Source of the DNA: Catonia carolina
Taxonomy: Eukaryota; Arthropoda; Insecta; Hemiptera; Achilidae
DNA length: 64,000 nt
Assembly (NCBI GenBank): GCA_035578175.1
Contig: JAQMRL010000014.1
Location: 18,341,395 to 18,405,394 of the forward strand
Direction of reading: 5' to 3'
Within the stretch, counting starts at the first letter, position 1. Each line of letters begins with the position of its first letter. A program made the translations under genes and the position numbers. Under the pieces are notes generated by a model, which was not told the DNA's origin, searched no databases, and was given only the letters and a program-made list of their open reading frames with translations. Positions 10,490-22,105 of this stretch are shown here, piece after piece.

Positions 10490-11010
10490 TAAGGTGTGAA
10501 ACAATCACACAGCACTTTCTCTTGCCAATGCACAAAATTAACGGTATAAACTAACATAAGTAATGAAACATCACAAATGCAAAAAATAACCAGATTTTAA
10601 TCATGAGTGAATGATGAAAAATTAAAACCAACTTTAGTTTGGCTTAATACTACGGGAAATCACTCTTTCACGCTAAAATAGGCTCTGTAGAGAAAAATGT
10701 TTGATATAAAACTTAGAGATTTTTCATTTCCTATAAATTAATAATAATAGGTCTATATATTAAATTAATAATAATGTAGGCCTATACACTTTTGTCATTA
10801 AATGCATTCTACGGGTGAAATCTTTAAAATCTATTTTATTACGGTTTTCATAAAAAACCCCAAAAAATCACTAATTTTACCGCTAAACTAAGCGTTATAC
10901 AAAGAAATATTTGTAATAAAAGTTGTAGATTTCAATTGTTCTACAACGTTGATTAGGCCTATATACACTTTTGCACTAAAATGCATATTACAGCTAAAAT
11001 ATTAAAAATT
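10490..11010 (-). mobile_element. HINE-like element, hairpin-end half
   Basis: Plus-strand reading starts GGTGTGAAACAATCACAC and continues through GCCAATGCAC, ATCATGAGTGAATG and GCTAAACTAAGCG to 11010, where a mariner terminus begins. The 5' half is absent. Confidence 0.8.
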
Positions 11011-11960
11011 CGAGTAGTGGCTATTAAAAATCGAGACTAACGTTGTAAAAAAATTTCTTTTATTTTATACATAATCACTTATTGTCACCTTCAATATACG
11101 AGTACACTCTTTCTCTATCCCTACAACGCTCCATGCGAATTTTCCATTGTTGGAAACAGTGCTGGAAGTAATCTTCTGTCAGCTCCTTCAGGACACGTTT
11201 CGCTTTTTCTTTTACAGCTTCCACAGACTCAAATCTTGTCCCTTTTAATGCAGATTTTACCTTAGGGAACAGGTTGACGTCACTTGGTGCAAAATCTGGT
11301 GAACAAGGTGGATGTTCTAACACCGAGATGCTGTACTTGGCTAGGAACCTCTTGACAGATAACGCGGAATGAGCTGGCGAATTGTCTTGGTGGAGAACCC
11401 ATGATTTGTCCTTCCACATTTCGGGGCGTTTTTTTCTTACTCTTTGACGTAGTTTAGAAAGTACCTCAATGTAGTAATATTTATTAATTTTTTGACCTTC
11501 AGGAACGCAGTGAAGGTACACAATCCCATGGATATAAAAAAAAACAATCATCATTGCTTTAAATTTTGACTTGCTCATTCGAGCTTTATTGGTTCTTGGT
11601 GAAGTTCGGCTCTTTCAGTGCATGGATTGGCACTTCATTTCCGGATCATAAGTAAAAAAAACACCTTTCATCACATGTTATTATCGTTTCTAAAAAAAGT
11701 TGGGTAATTTTCAATCGCGTACAAAGTGTCAGAACAAACATTTTTGCGAGCGTTATTTCAAACATTTTTGAGCGGCACGTGTCCTGAAGGAGCTGACAGA
11801 AGATGACTTCAAGCACTGTTTCCAACAATGGAAAATTCGCATGGAGCTTTGTAGGGATAGAGAGGGAGTGTATATTGAAGGTGATAATAAGTGATTATGT
11901 ATAAAATAAAAATAACATTTTTTTACAACGTCAGTCTCATTATTTAATATTCACACCTCG
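11011..11960. mobile_element. Palindromic mariner element with duplicated 3' ends
   Basis: Both ends carry the mariner 3' terminus (CGAGGTGTG..GAGACTGACG type, degenerate at the left) followed by about 190 bp of the 3' part of the transposase gene, in opposite orientation (11011-11225 and about 11750-11960). A normal mariner shares only about 30 bp between its ends. TA follows the right terminus at 11961-11962. Confidence 0.75.
11075..11695 (-). pseudogene. mariner transposase (DD34D), C-terminal part
   Basis: The open part (11075-11578) encodes MSKSKFKAMMIVFFYIHGIV, then WVLHQDNSPAHSALSVK and EHPPCSPDFAPSDVNLFPK. The second and third catalytic aspartates are 34 residues apart, the mariner DD34D signature. 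Upstream, in a broken frame, ITCDERCFFYL (about 11650-11690) is the remains of the first-aspartate motif. The N-terminal DNA-binding half is missing and replaced by the inverted copy of the 3' end. Confidence 0.88.
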
Positions 11961-11985
11961 TATAGTTGTAAAAGTTAGACTGTCG

Positions 11986-12052
11986 AATATTAGGTTATGT
12001 TTTTCATTATTTTCATTGGCAAGAGAAAGTCGTGTGAGTGTTTTACACCAGA
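11986..12052 (+). mobile_element. HINE-like 3' tip
   Basis: Ends ..GGCAAGAGAAAGTCGTGTG with hairpin and ACACCAGA before a T run. With the minus copy at 10490-11010 it makes a pair whose hairpin ends both face outward, with mariner in the centre. Confidence 0.75.
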
Positions 12053-12736
12053 TTTTTTTTTTGTTTACCAATCACTGCGTATGTGTTTGTAATGAATATA
12101 TGATTATTAACTAAAAGATAATACGTCGGTTTTCCCATTCATTTATTTTGGGTGAAGTTTCTACCTTGGGGCTGCATTGACAGGAACGTGCTCGGGGAGT
12201 TAAATTGCGCCGAAAATCTTGTAATATTGAATTAAGTGGGTCTATCCTTTTGGTTTGGGAGGGGTGAAGAAGTAAGAGAACACTTCGATTCTATCCTCAG
12301 TAAAGACTAAAGCGAGAGAACATGAACTTTATTGCGTGGACCTCTAAAATTGAAAAACGTGACTTAGAATTTAGGTGTGGTAGTTGTAGTGGGTTTTATA
12401 ATATAACTAATCGAATACAGTACGCCGGTCGTTACTAAATTTATTTTCCACTAAAATAGAAATTAATTTCTATTAAAGTTTAACAGAATATACAATTCTA
12501 GGATTTTTAACTGTACCTACATAAAATCCTAGGATTAATATATTATTTTATTGAACTTTTACGGTCGTATCTAAAATGCGTACATGAAATTACTTCTAGA
12601 CTTGTAGGATACGTTTGAAGTAATGGTTTGTGCTACTGAAATTACTACATAAATTCCATTTATAACCTTAATATAAGGTAAATTTATTACCAATAAACCT
12701 GGTACTGAAATTTAAATTAGTGTATAATGTTTTTTA
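12053..12736. other. Intron spacer, no feature recognised
   Basis: AT-rich, unique-looking sequence; no reading frame with family resemblance. Confidence 0.45.
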
Positions 12737-12810
12737 ACTTTCTTTTTTCCTATGATCCTTATACATTTATAGGAAAGAAAAGTATTGTTTTTATGTCATT
12801 TTTTTTTTAA
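12737..12810 (+). mobile_element. HINE-like 5' tip
   Basis: ACTTTCTTTTTTCC..ATACATTTATAGG and AGTATTGTTTTTATGTCATT match the first 70 bp of the family. The copy stops where the transposase relic at 12828 begins. Confidence 0.7.
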
Positions 12811-12827
12811 ATTTCTTCTTCAATAGT

Positions 12828-13903
12828 TCATTTGAAAATTATTTCATCCAAATGTTTCCCATTATTTCTCACGCACTCATTCAACCTCATACGAAAATTT
12901 CTTGTTGATCGTTCAACCATCGCTGGTGAAACTGCTGCAATTTCTCGCTGAATGGCGGTCTTGAGTTCAGCAATTGAACGTGGTCGAACACGGTAAACTC
13001 TGTCTTTGAGATAGCCCTAAAGAAAATAATTACAAATTGCTTGATCAGGTGATCGTGCTGGCCATGGAATATCGCCGGGTCGTGAAATTAGACGTCCTGG
13101 AAAAGTTTCCCGTAAAACATCCATGGAAATTCGTGCCGTACGAAAGCGGTTGCGCTTTCTTGTTGGAAGAACATTTCATTCGATCCAAGGTCAATAATTT
13201 TTGGTATCAAAAAGTTGTGTACCATTGTCACGTACCGATGAGACGTTACTGTTACTCTGCGATTTGCCTCCTCAAAGAAATATGGGCCTATTATGCTTAA
13301 TTTTTATATTGCGCACCATACTGTAACGTATTCACTATGGAGTGGTCGCTGATGAACTTCTCGTGGGTTAACAGCGGTCCAATACCGACAATTCTGCTTT
13401 TTAACATATCCAGACAAATGAAAATGTGCCTCGTCGCTTGAAAGGATTATGGCGTCTTGGTAAACATTTTCGCGAATTAGCTCACATGCTGTTTTGCGAG
13501 ACGCGTAGTCATTTTCAGTAAGTTGTTGCACGAACATCATCTTGTACGGATGGAACTGAAGGTCATCATGAAGGATTCTTCTCACACTTCGGTCAGATAC
13601 TCTTAGTGCGGCAGCGTGCTTCACTACGGAACGCCGAGGAGACTGCGACACAGATAACCTTACAGCCTCAATGTTTTCAGGCGTTCTCACCCTACGCTTT
13701 TGTCCTGTTGGTTTCAGTTTCAAAGCAGACGATGTTAAACGAAAGTTTTTCACCCACAGCAATATCGTATTCCTACTTGGAACAGACGCGATTCGGTCTA
13801 AATTAAAATGTCTGCGAAATAAACGCTGCGTAGCAATAACAGGATCACTGTTTTTGAAATACGCTTCAATCACAAAAGCACGGTGATCACACGACCAACT
13901 CAT
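12828..13903 (-). pseudogene. DUF4817-type Tc1/mariner-like transposase, degraded
   Basis: Minus-strand gene starting MSWSCDHRAFVIEAYFKN at 13903. The N-terminal HTH (DUF4817 type) is followed by KRRVRTPENIEAVR, SPRRSVVKHAAALRVSDRSV and ILSSDEAHFHLSGYVKKQN with the first catalytic D, then NPREVHQRPLHSEYVTVWCAI. After this the frame breaks repeatedly; pieces of the middle are readable at 13040-13300. The C-terminus is again clear (12828-13010: RPRSIAELKTAIQREIAA, NECVRNNGKHLDEIIFK, stop). Length and domain order fit this family of insect transposases of about 350 residues. Several frameshifts make it non-functional. Terminal repeats were not located. Confidence 0.85.
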
Positions 13904-13964
13904 GATGGCTACTAAAATGGTAGTATTAGCGCTACCCAATGAGCTAGAAATATAACTAGAGCTA

Positions 13965-14031
13965 GAGATTTTAATTCTGAAGAGAATGATGTAAAAAAGG
14001 CCAATAATAAACAAACACAAAGTTTAAAAAA
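13965..14031. repeat. Left arm of a 67-bp inverted repeat
   Basis: Pairs with 14308-14374. Shared words are GATTTTAATTCTGAAGAGAA, GGCCAATAATAAACAAACAC and AAAGTTTAAAAAA. The spacer is about 275 bp. It may be the edge of the DUF4817-type element. Confidence 0.8.
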
Positions 14032-14307
14032 GAATAAGAAGAAGAATTATTGAACCGAATTTTAAACGCGTGTGAACTATTTAAGAACAACCGAGATGGG
14101 ATCAGCTACATGTGGTTTCATTAAACGCGCTATATTGTGCACAAATGACCAAGGAAATCGATTTGAACACCATTTGTAAGGTATGGATATTGAAATAAAA
14201 GATTCAGCAATTAGGCTAAAATGTTTTGTGTTTACGATGAACGTTTATTAAAAAGATATTGCATTTTCTGTCTTATTTTTCGTATGTGTTGATTTAATTA
14301 AACAAAT

Positions 14308-14374
14308 TTTTTTAAACTTTGTGTTTGTTTATTATTGGCCTGTTTGACATCATTCTCTTCAGAATTAAAATCTC
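14308..14374. repeat. Right arm of a 67-bp inverted repeat
   Basis: Reverse complement of 13965-14031 with few mismatches (AAACTTTGTGTTTGTTTATT, ATTCTCTTCAGAATTAAAAT). Confidence 0.8.
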
Positions 14375-15310
14375 CGCAAGTTTTGCTAAATAAATTTACA
14401 CAGTTATTAGCCATTTAACCCAGTTATTGTTCTTCAAACCTAAGAAACATATTTTTATGCACAGATTTGTCCGTTTTTCATTGGATATTACAGAAACTAC
14501 TGGAGATATGGTTCTGGAACTTAATTTATTCAATATTTCGGGCCAAAATAAATAAGAAACCATCAAATCTACTCATAAAATTGCGTTCCTATACATCTAG
14601 GATGACTTTATTTAGGCGTATGTTCTGAACCAAGGACGAAATCTTTCGCTAGCCGTAATTCGCTAACGAAGCGTTTCCGGACCCATGTTTATAAATAAAC
14701 TTTTTTCATTATTTTGATGAGAGGAAATCACCTTAGAAGTTTGTCGGGTTACTCGTAAGACACCCTGTATAATAAAAATCTCACTTTGTTCACCCCTTCT
14801 CTATCTTATTCCCTTTTTCTTCCTTCACGTTAGAAACATAACCGAAAATCATACCTGCAAAGTTTTAACCACCTGTGCGCAGGAATGATTTGTAAAAATA
14901 ACAATTTTATAAATGAAGCACCCTTGATGATACAACTCGTAAAGAAAATTAAAAAATATAACGAAAATAATAACATTACAGAATTACAACGATATTACAT
15001 CTTACACAAAGAGAAACTTGATCTACACAGAAGTATTAAAATAGAATATCGGAAATATTGTTATTTGATTTAATTTCATTTGTCCACATCAGTAGGCCTA
15101 ATTAATTTTTTATAAAGTTGATTTGAAATGAAATAGTATGGTATGAAATTTATTAATGTTGAAGATACATAGAAAAACCGTCTTCGACAAATATTTAGTT
15201 TTACATGATCCAATCTGAAAGTAATACTTGGTGGTCTTAAATTGTAATTTATGTTCCTCACGTCAATTAGATTCCTATTCGATTTACGTCTAATATTATA
15301 CAACCAGCCA
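14375..15310. other. Intron spacer with a probable repeat end
   Basis: Mostly unique AT-rich DNA. The segment 14580-14770 (GCGTTTCCGGACCCATG, GGGTTACTCGTAAGACACC, then CTGTATA) has the look of a transposon 3' end common in insects, but I cannot assign it to a family. No gene recognised. Confidence 0.4.
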
Positions 15311-15458
15311 CCCACATAATCACACACAAATACGCATGCAGACACACGGACCAATCGCTAAAAATATGTTTTTTTGGTTCAGGAGGCCTGAAAACGAGTA
15401 TATTCGGTGAAAACTCGATTTCGAAAAATCGACATGACAATACTTCCTCCCCTATATA

Positions 15459-17130
15459 CCGTATTTACCCGAATATAAGACGACTGCGATTTTTAAAGTA
15501 CGTGTGTCCGAAAAATAATCATTTTTTAAAATAAGAAAACAAAATTTCATTGCATGCTAATGTAACAATAGGAACTTACATTAAGAATTTAGTTTTTATT
15601 CTGGCATCACGCTTAATTTATTAAAACGTTTTTATTATTTTGAAATTTTTCAAAGTTTTCTTTTTAATTTTGTGATAACCTAATCCAATAACTCTGAACC
15701 CTTTTGATATGGGAGGCAGCTCAGTTGCCCTGGTCGTTAACAGCTTTAAAAGCCTGTAGCAAACGTATTTATAAAGTGATTTGTTTTGTTCATATATCAA
15801 ATTACGCGCCTTGAATGGCTCTATAATGTCATATAAAACAAAATACAAATGCATTGATAGCAAGGTTGAAACGTTAATTGTAATTTGCCAAGTTACTTTT
15901 GAAGTCATTCTATCTTGAATACAATGTAATATTTTATGTATTTTTAATATTTCAATGTACTTTTTTTGGAGAATATTAATTCATCTATAAGGTTGGTAGA
16001 ACAACCTACTAAATCAGAATGATGCGTAGAGACTATAAAATCAATCAAACCTTTTCTTCCTACATGCAACAGTTGGCGAGGTATTCGAAAATTTTGAGGT
16101 AAACATTGTCTTTCTTCGTCAAACCTCCTTCGAGCTGTTTCATGGCCTATTAAAAACCCTATTTTTTAACACTACTACATAATTTTGTATGTGTATTTGT
16201 AACTGTACATGTGTTCAGTGTCAATAATATTCACATATGTATTATGAACAAGAGGGTGGGGAATGGCAGGAATTTGACAATGCAACACTGTTCGTATATC
16301 ACAATTTCTGTAATCACAGAACTGCAATTATTAGAGCTAATGTTACTCAAAATTACATGGTTCTATTCAAGAAAATGTCTTCTAATATTTATGAACTGTA
16401 CAATTTTATGATAAACTTAAAGTTTTAGACGTCACAGCCAAAAATATAAAGTAACCTACAAAGTTTTACTCGCGAAAGTGTTTCGCCCGCTGTAGCTAGC
16501 GAAAAACGCAACCGATTTTTTAATAAAATAGTAATAGTAAAATAGTTTTTATAATAAAAATAACCGTACGTGTTGTATAAAATGCCTGTAATTTTTTCAC
16601 ATTTTTCGGTAATGGACTTAGATAAATGAGTTCATTTGGAATCGTGTTTTGACATTTGAACATTCACTATACGACAAAAAACACGCCATATCAAAAGTGA
16701 TAACGATTAACTGCAGTACAATCCTTTGACAATGGATTTGGAAGAATTACTGTTCAATACTCTCAAAATCCATTTCCCCAAATGAAAACCGACGCTTTCT
16801 TCAATTTCCTATCTGAGTAACAGCATGATCTCATTTCAATAACCATTCATTATAAAACGTCTTTGAATGGGTTATTTACGACAAAATCTAAGACTTGCAA
16901 GCTGCGATTTCATACTTCTGAGAATAAGTACAAGATCGGTATTGACTTTCTCGTTGTCTTCTTTCACCTCTCGAGTGAGTTTTGACATCTCTAACGCTGT
17001 CCATTATTCACGCAATACCATGTGAATATTATCGAGATTACTGTTATTTTACGCGAATATAAGACGACCCCCAATTTTGAGACATCTTTTTTTTGAAAAA
17101 AAACCTTGTCTTGTATTTGGGTAAATACGG
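15459..17130. mobile_element. TA-flanked transposon with CCGTATTTACCC termini, non-autonomous
   Basis: Left terminus CCGTATTTACCCGAATATAA, right terminus its near inverse (TTGTATTTGGGTAAATACGG). TA is duplicated at 15457-15458 and 17131-17132. A subterminal copy GCGAATATAAGACGACCCC lies near 17046. The termini and TA target resemble pogo/Tc1-type elements. No transposase is present. It contains repeat D (15655-16280). Confidence 0.8.
15655..16280 (+). repeat. Repeat D, copy 2
   Basis: Same 600-bp sequence as 5215-5810, moderately diverged. Because copy 1 lacks the CCGTATTTACCC termini, D is probably an independent repeat that landed in this element. Confidence 0.7.
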
Positions 17131-17160
17131 TATTCATATAGGACAAGAGAAAATAAAAAA

Positions 17161-18184
17161 TAAGGTGTGAAACACTCACACAACTTTCTCTTGCTAATGC
17201 AAATAATTAACAATAAAACCCAACATTAGTAATAAATATTATAAATAAACAAAAAACTAACTTCAATACACATGACATATTTTAAACATGAATGAAAGAC
17301 GCAAAATAAAAATCAACCTCAATTTGGCTTTACAAAACGGAAAATTACTCTTTCACGCTAAACTAGGCTCTGTAGAGAAAAATTGCTCTAAATAAAAGTT
17401 ATCATACTTTAAATTAATTTTAATTATTTTTTTTTATTTATCTTTTTAATTTTTAATTTATTTTTAATTTTTTTAAATTTTATATAATTTGATCTTTTAA
17501 TTTTCTATGAATCTGTTTAAATACTTTTGTCGTAAAATGCACACTAAGGCTGAAATCTTAAAAAAATCAATTTTTTACAAGTTTTCGTGAGAAAAAAACC
17601 AAAAAATCGCTAATTACCGCTAAAGTAAACGTTATACAAAAAAATTTTGAAAATAAATGCTATAGGATTTTTAATTTTCTACAACATTCATCACACACAG
17701 TTTTTACGCTTAAATGCATATTGAAGCCGCAATCTTAAAAAAAACCATTTTTTTACGAGAAAACAGCGTCCTCAAGAATTTCAGCAGATATGGTGCCTAC
17801 TACTCTATCTTATAGAGCATAAAAAATGTAGTAAATAAGGCGGTTTTAAAAAGTAATCTGAGAAGCTGTTTTTTTGAGAAAATCGCAAAAAAGTGAAAAA
17901 TGACACGAATAAACTACAACTTCCGGTTGACCGGTTTTGATGAAAATGTTCGTGTCGGGCCCTCTAATGATATTTAACTTAAGTTTTAAGTTCGTACGAC
18001 GTTTTGTTTTTAAATATTCTGATAACACACACAAGCACGCACACACACACACACACACACACCAATCCCTAAAAACATGTTTTTTGGGTTCAGGGGGTCT
18101 GAAAACGTGTAGATCCGGTGAAAACTCGACATGAAAACAATTGACTACTTTCCTTCCTATACATTCATAATGGCAAGAGAAAGT
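17161..18184 (-). mobile_element. HINE-like element, full length, head to tail with previous copy
   Basis: The hairpin end GGTGTGAAACACTCACAC starts only about 8 bp after the 5' end of the preceding copy at 17154, in the same orientation. It ends ..GGCAAGAGAAAGT at 18184. All internal blocks are present, including a CA tract at 18025-18060. Confidence 0.88.
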
Positions 18185-18661
18185 AAAATTAATTTAGCTT
18201 TTCGTACCACCTAATTAACACAACTATTTAATTTTTTTATTGAATTAGGTTACATATTTTTGAAGTAACTGATGGTTAGTTATATGTTATACAATGGTCA
18301 AAGCAGGAGTTGAGGGCGTCCCATGGGAAGTGAAGTCCGTACATTATTGATGCAGGATGAGGTGACAAAGGGTCAGGTCGCCATCTTGAATAATGAATCG
18401 TCCTTAGGGAATGAAATAGATCCCCTAGAATAAGAATAAAATAGGTTGACGGGAATAAAAAAAAACTGGAAAAAGGAGGAAGGGTTTTATTTTGATGTTC
18501 GTCCGACTATCGTGAACCGCTTCCAGTACAATTTTTCACAATTTTAACTTTGTATTCTTTAATGTTATAACATTGAGATATTTTATCCTGATCTCTTGAG
18601 AGATAAAATTGAACTAATCAGAATATGTTATTGTAACATCATGCAGTAAGTTACGTGTACA
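18185..18661. other. Intron spacer, no feature recognised
   Basis: No coding or repeat family recognised. Confidence 0.45.
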
Positions 18662-18745
18662 TAGGCCGTTTCCGTGGCGTAGTGGTTAACATGCTAGGTT
18701 GGATTCGATTCCCGGCCAGCGTTAGTAATTATTATTTCCACTATA
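18662..18745 (+). repeat. tRNA-headed SINE-E fragment
   Basis: A box GTGGCGTAGTGGTTAAC and a B-box-like GGATTCGATTCCC, then CAGCGTTAGTAATTATTATT. It is shorter than other copies and degenerate at the B box. Confidence 0.55.
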
Positions 18746-18748
18746 CAG

Positions 18749-18810
18749 TAGGCCATGGCGTTCTCTAGTTACAGGCGGGAGTACTGGAGTGGGGGTAATG
18801 ACGTCAGCAG
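18749..18810. repeat. Left arm of inverted repeat around a GCCACC-motif block
   Basis: GGCGTTCTCTAGTTACAGGC and GACGTCAG are found inverted at 19543-19616. The spacer is about 730 bp and contains the motif block at 18866-19262. Confidence 0.8.
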
Positions 18811-18865
18811 TTTTAATTACTGACCTGGCGCTGTCCACACACTGTCTTATTTGCATATTTTAGTA

Positions 18866-19262
18866 GGGGAGACCGGGAAAATCGCGCCATCCTGGGTTAT
18901 TCCGCCACCCTCAAGCCTTGAGTCGGATATTCCCAGAATAGGTGCTGGAACTTAGCAGACAACGCTACAGTTCACAGTTGAGTGAAAACTAAGTTAGTGT
19001 GTAGAACAATTTTAGTTTTTATTGAAAATTTCATCTAATTGTTTGCTTTCAAACTATTGAGGTATGAAAAAATTATGTTGATAATAGACTTGTAAGAGCA
19101 TTATATATGTATAATGTATTTATTTAGCCACATGTAAAAGTCACTAGATCTGCTTGTTCTATTTCCTATTCCGTGTGGTTTACCTATGTTTGCCATGTTG
19201 TCAAGTCAGGGTAATGACGCCACCCTAAGACGGGGTTATGCCGCCATCCTGGAAAGGTGGCG
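18866..19262. repeat. Block with five copies of a GCCGCCAYCCT-type motif
   Basis: ATCGCGCCATCCTGG, TTATTCCGCCACCCT, TAATGACGCCACCCT, TTATGCCGCCATCCTGG and an inverted CCAGG..GGTGGCGGCTTA occur at both edges of this GC-richer block, which begins GGGGAGACCGGG. This looks like the subterminal repeats of a DNA transposon remnant. Confidence 0.6.
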
Positions 19263-19542
19263 GCTTAAAGAAATAAATCATGTGCAAGAAAATTAACAAC
19301 TTTAAAATGTATTAACACATTTAAAATAAGGTAAGAGAAGAAACATTTTATTCTATAAACTGTAATTACGTATTTAGATCTAAATAAACAAATTTTTATA
19401 AATAAATTTATAAGTAATCTTATTTATAATCTGTATTCAAAACAAACACACACACAAAACACAGATAGTAAGTGAGGATTTATAATAATATTATGTACGT
19501 ATAGCCTATTACAATGTAATGTAACGAATTAGAAACTGGACC

Positions 19543-19616
19543 TCTGACGTCACCAGTCAGACTTCTCCCCACCACTGCTATCCCGCCTGTAACTAGAGAA
19601 CACCATGAGTAGGCCC
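19543..19616. repeat. Right arm of inverted repeat
   Basis: Inverse of 18749-18810, with a few inserted bases (CTGACGTCACC, GCCTGTAACTAGAGAACACC). Confidence 0.8.
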
Positions 19617-20081
19617 ATGGTATCCGCGCGTTTCGGTTATCCGTGGACTTTTTCCGTGGGCCTAAAACCTTAAAATACGTACGTTTTCTCACCTTGTGTA
19701 CACCGTACTTAGTTGGGAAGTCATACAATTCTGAAAACACGTGTTAGAATAAATGTTTTGGCGTCCGTATCATGTTGAGTCACACACTAGTATGGCGACG
19801 GCCGCCATGAGCCAAGCTAGATTTCCGCGTACTGTACGTAGTGAGCGCGTCATCGGGTACCGGACCTCGCCAGTAACACCCCACCCTCACCGCCATACGT
19901 ACGCCCAGGCACCATACTGTAATTTCTCCGTAAATTTTCCTCCATGTGTCAGTCTAACTTCTTCGTACAGTTCTTTGTTTGTTCGACGAACCTGAAACGA
20001 AGCCAAGTATTCCTTCAAAAACCATTAACGAGATTCTCAGCATGGCAACGCATGCTTGACGGATCCCGTCATTAAAAGGGC
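19617..20081. other. GC-richer intron segment
   Basis: Unusually GC-rich for this window (for example 19790-19910), with no reading frame that I recognise. Confidence 0.4.
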
Positions 20082-20195
20082 CCTTCAATTCAAAAGAAGA
20101 CTCAGGAGCTGATGATACCATACGAAGAAGTCCACAAGGAGTTTGAAAAGAAGAAGAAGCAACGAGCCATAACTAACTATTTTAAAGCAACTTAA
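20082..20195 (+). pseudogene. Possible pogo/Tigger-type transposase C-terminal relic
   Basis: A 37-codon frame reads MIPYEEVHKEFEKKKKQRA then ITNYFKAT and stop. Basic tails ending in a short ..YFK/FFK motif are usual at the C-terminus of pogo-like (DDE_1) transposases. There is a stop just upstream, and no catalytic domain is visible. The assignment is weak. Confidence 0.35.
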
Positions 20196-21466
20196 ATTTT
20201 TTATGCGTACATTACTGTATTTATTAAAAATATTCATAGATTATAATAATGGTAAAATGTTCCTAAAACTATTAAACACTTAAAACGACTACAGGACTTT
20301 ACCTTTAGAACCTAACCCCTATCTTTTCGTTCATATAAGGTATCATTATCTCCGGTTTTACGAACCGCGGTAACCATCCGGAACGTAACCCCCAAGGATA
20401 ACGAGAGATTTCTGTACAATATTTCACGTTCAGAATGAAGTACAGCTGTTATGAGAACCCGTTGTGTTATCAAGCGTACGGAAAACATCAGGCACAGCCA
20501 ATACAATTACACTTCTCCTCCGACACCATCTGAAGGGCACGGGCAAAAATATTTAAAAGTTTCGCTTACCATGCTCTAACAAGCTCATTTGTAATCAAAA
20601 AATTCTGAAAAAATGGCTATCGCTTTCCTAACGAATCGTATTTTATTACGCTATAAATTTTATTATTATACTCTAATAATTAAAGAAAATACGCTCGTAT
20701 AAAGTTAGACGTTTAAATCCCCACACATTGTTTTTTGCGTTTCACTTTAAATAACTCTTTTCTTTCCATGACGACATTATTGTTTCATTATTTTGTTATA
20801 AAATATAGGATTTTATCTGTAATTTGATGTATGACAAGTGATATGTTGGATGGGAACACTAGTTTGAAATAATTACTTTTTTCATAACAACGGCCCATTC
20901 AAAAAGAAATTATCGTTTTCTTATTCCAAACAACTAATACTAAACAAAAAAAAATAATCACGTATGTAAAAATGTCTTTTTTCTCCATTTCACTAGCTAA
21001 TAACTTTATTTATCATTTCTGTAAACTATAAACTATGTATCTCAATAATTACGACATTCTTGGCGTTATAGTCATATGAAAAGATATTTATTATGTCCCT
21101 TACAGAAATACCGACAACTGAAATGAATATGTCACTTTTATTTGGAGAACGGTAGATTTTCTTCCCAATAACTATTGACATCAGTTTAAACAAAAACTAT
21201 TTTTTCCTTGAAAATAATTAAAAAGACAATAAAATTGGAAAGCATGCCATTACAGTAATACTTGTTTGTACTGGATCTTTAAACGATACAAACAATAAGT
21301 ATGTTTCATATTACGTTATTCAATAGAAGTTTGTAAATGAGAACGTGTTGTGGCGCGGAGTCGATATTTTTACTTAGTGTAGTAGCGCTCAAACTCCCAT
21401 ATAAAATACATTGCTTCTGGACTTCCCGTACTGCATTCTGAATGTGAAATCGACTATAGCCATCCT
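20196..21466. other. AT-rich intron spacer
   Basis: 1.27 kb with no recognised gene, RNA or repeat. Confidence 0.45.
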
Positions 21467-21590
21467 TTAACACATTCAGTGGTAGAGACTCGCCTAGCGG
21501 GTCATGAGTAGGTGTTATCGCCAGACTGCCGTCTCACCTAGCGGGTTCTGTTTTGTTATCATTTTAAGTAATTCTTGAGGGCACTGCCTG
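21467..21590. repeat. Possible piggyBac-type terminal fragment
   Basis: TTAA at 21467-21470 is followed by CACATTCAGTGGTAGAGACT and two GCCTAGCGGGT-like words (21491, 21538). TTAA plus such a terminus resembles piggyBac-like ends. No second end or transposase is seen. Confidence 0.3.
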
Positions 21591-21607
21591 TCGGATATCA
21601 GTTTTTT

Positions 21608-22105
21608 ACTTTCTCTTGCCTAAAGTATTGTTTTCATGTCGATTTTTCGAAATCGAGTTTCCACCAGATCTACACGTTTTCAGATCCCCTGAACCCAAAA
21701 ATCATGTTTTAGCGATTGGCGTGTGTGTGTGTATGTGTGTGTGTGTGTGTGTGTGTATGTGTGTGTATGTGTGGGTGTGTGTGCGCGCGTGTGTGTGTGA
21801 GTGTGAACAGAATATCTCAAGAACGGAACATCGTACGGTATCGAAAGATATCGAACCTTGAAACTTGAATCTTAAGTTAGGTACCACAAGAGGACTCGAC
21901 ACGAACATTTTCATCAAAACCGGTCAACCGGAAGTAGTAGTTTATTCGTGTTATTTTTCACTTTTTTCCGATTTTCTCTAAAACGGCTCCTACGATTTTT
22001 TTAAAAAATCGCCTCATTCACTAAACTTTATTTGTGCTCTACAAAATAGAGTAACCGCTATGACTGCTGAAATTCTTGGGGAGGCTGTGCTCTCGAAATC
22101 TTAAA
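21608..22105 (+). mobile_element. HINE-like 5' half, left part of an inverted chimera
   Basis: Starts ACTTTCTCTTGCC, with TG tract, CGGTCAACCGGAAGTAGTAG and CTGAAATTCTTGGGGAGGC, then switches near 22105 into sequence of opposite orientation. Confidence 0.85.

Larger units (their letters stand above)
15311..17154 (-). mobile_element. HINE-like 5' end split by a TA-flanked transposon
   Basis: 15311-15458 holds the degraded CA tract, GACCAATCGCTAAAA and GAAAACTCGATTTCG. After the insertion, TTCATATAGGACAAGAGAAA (17133 on) gives the element's 5' end. The rejoined CCTATATATTCATATAGG is the family's 5' hairpin. Confidence 0.8.

Noticed and set aside
19753..19995. 80-codon plus-strand frame in the GC-richer segment
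   Set aside because: No recognisable domain, and overlapping frames on the other strand are equally open.
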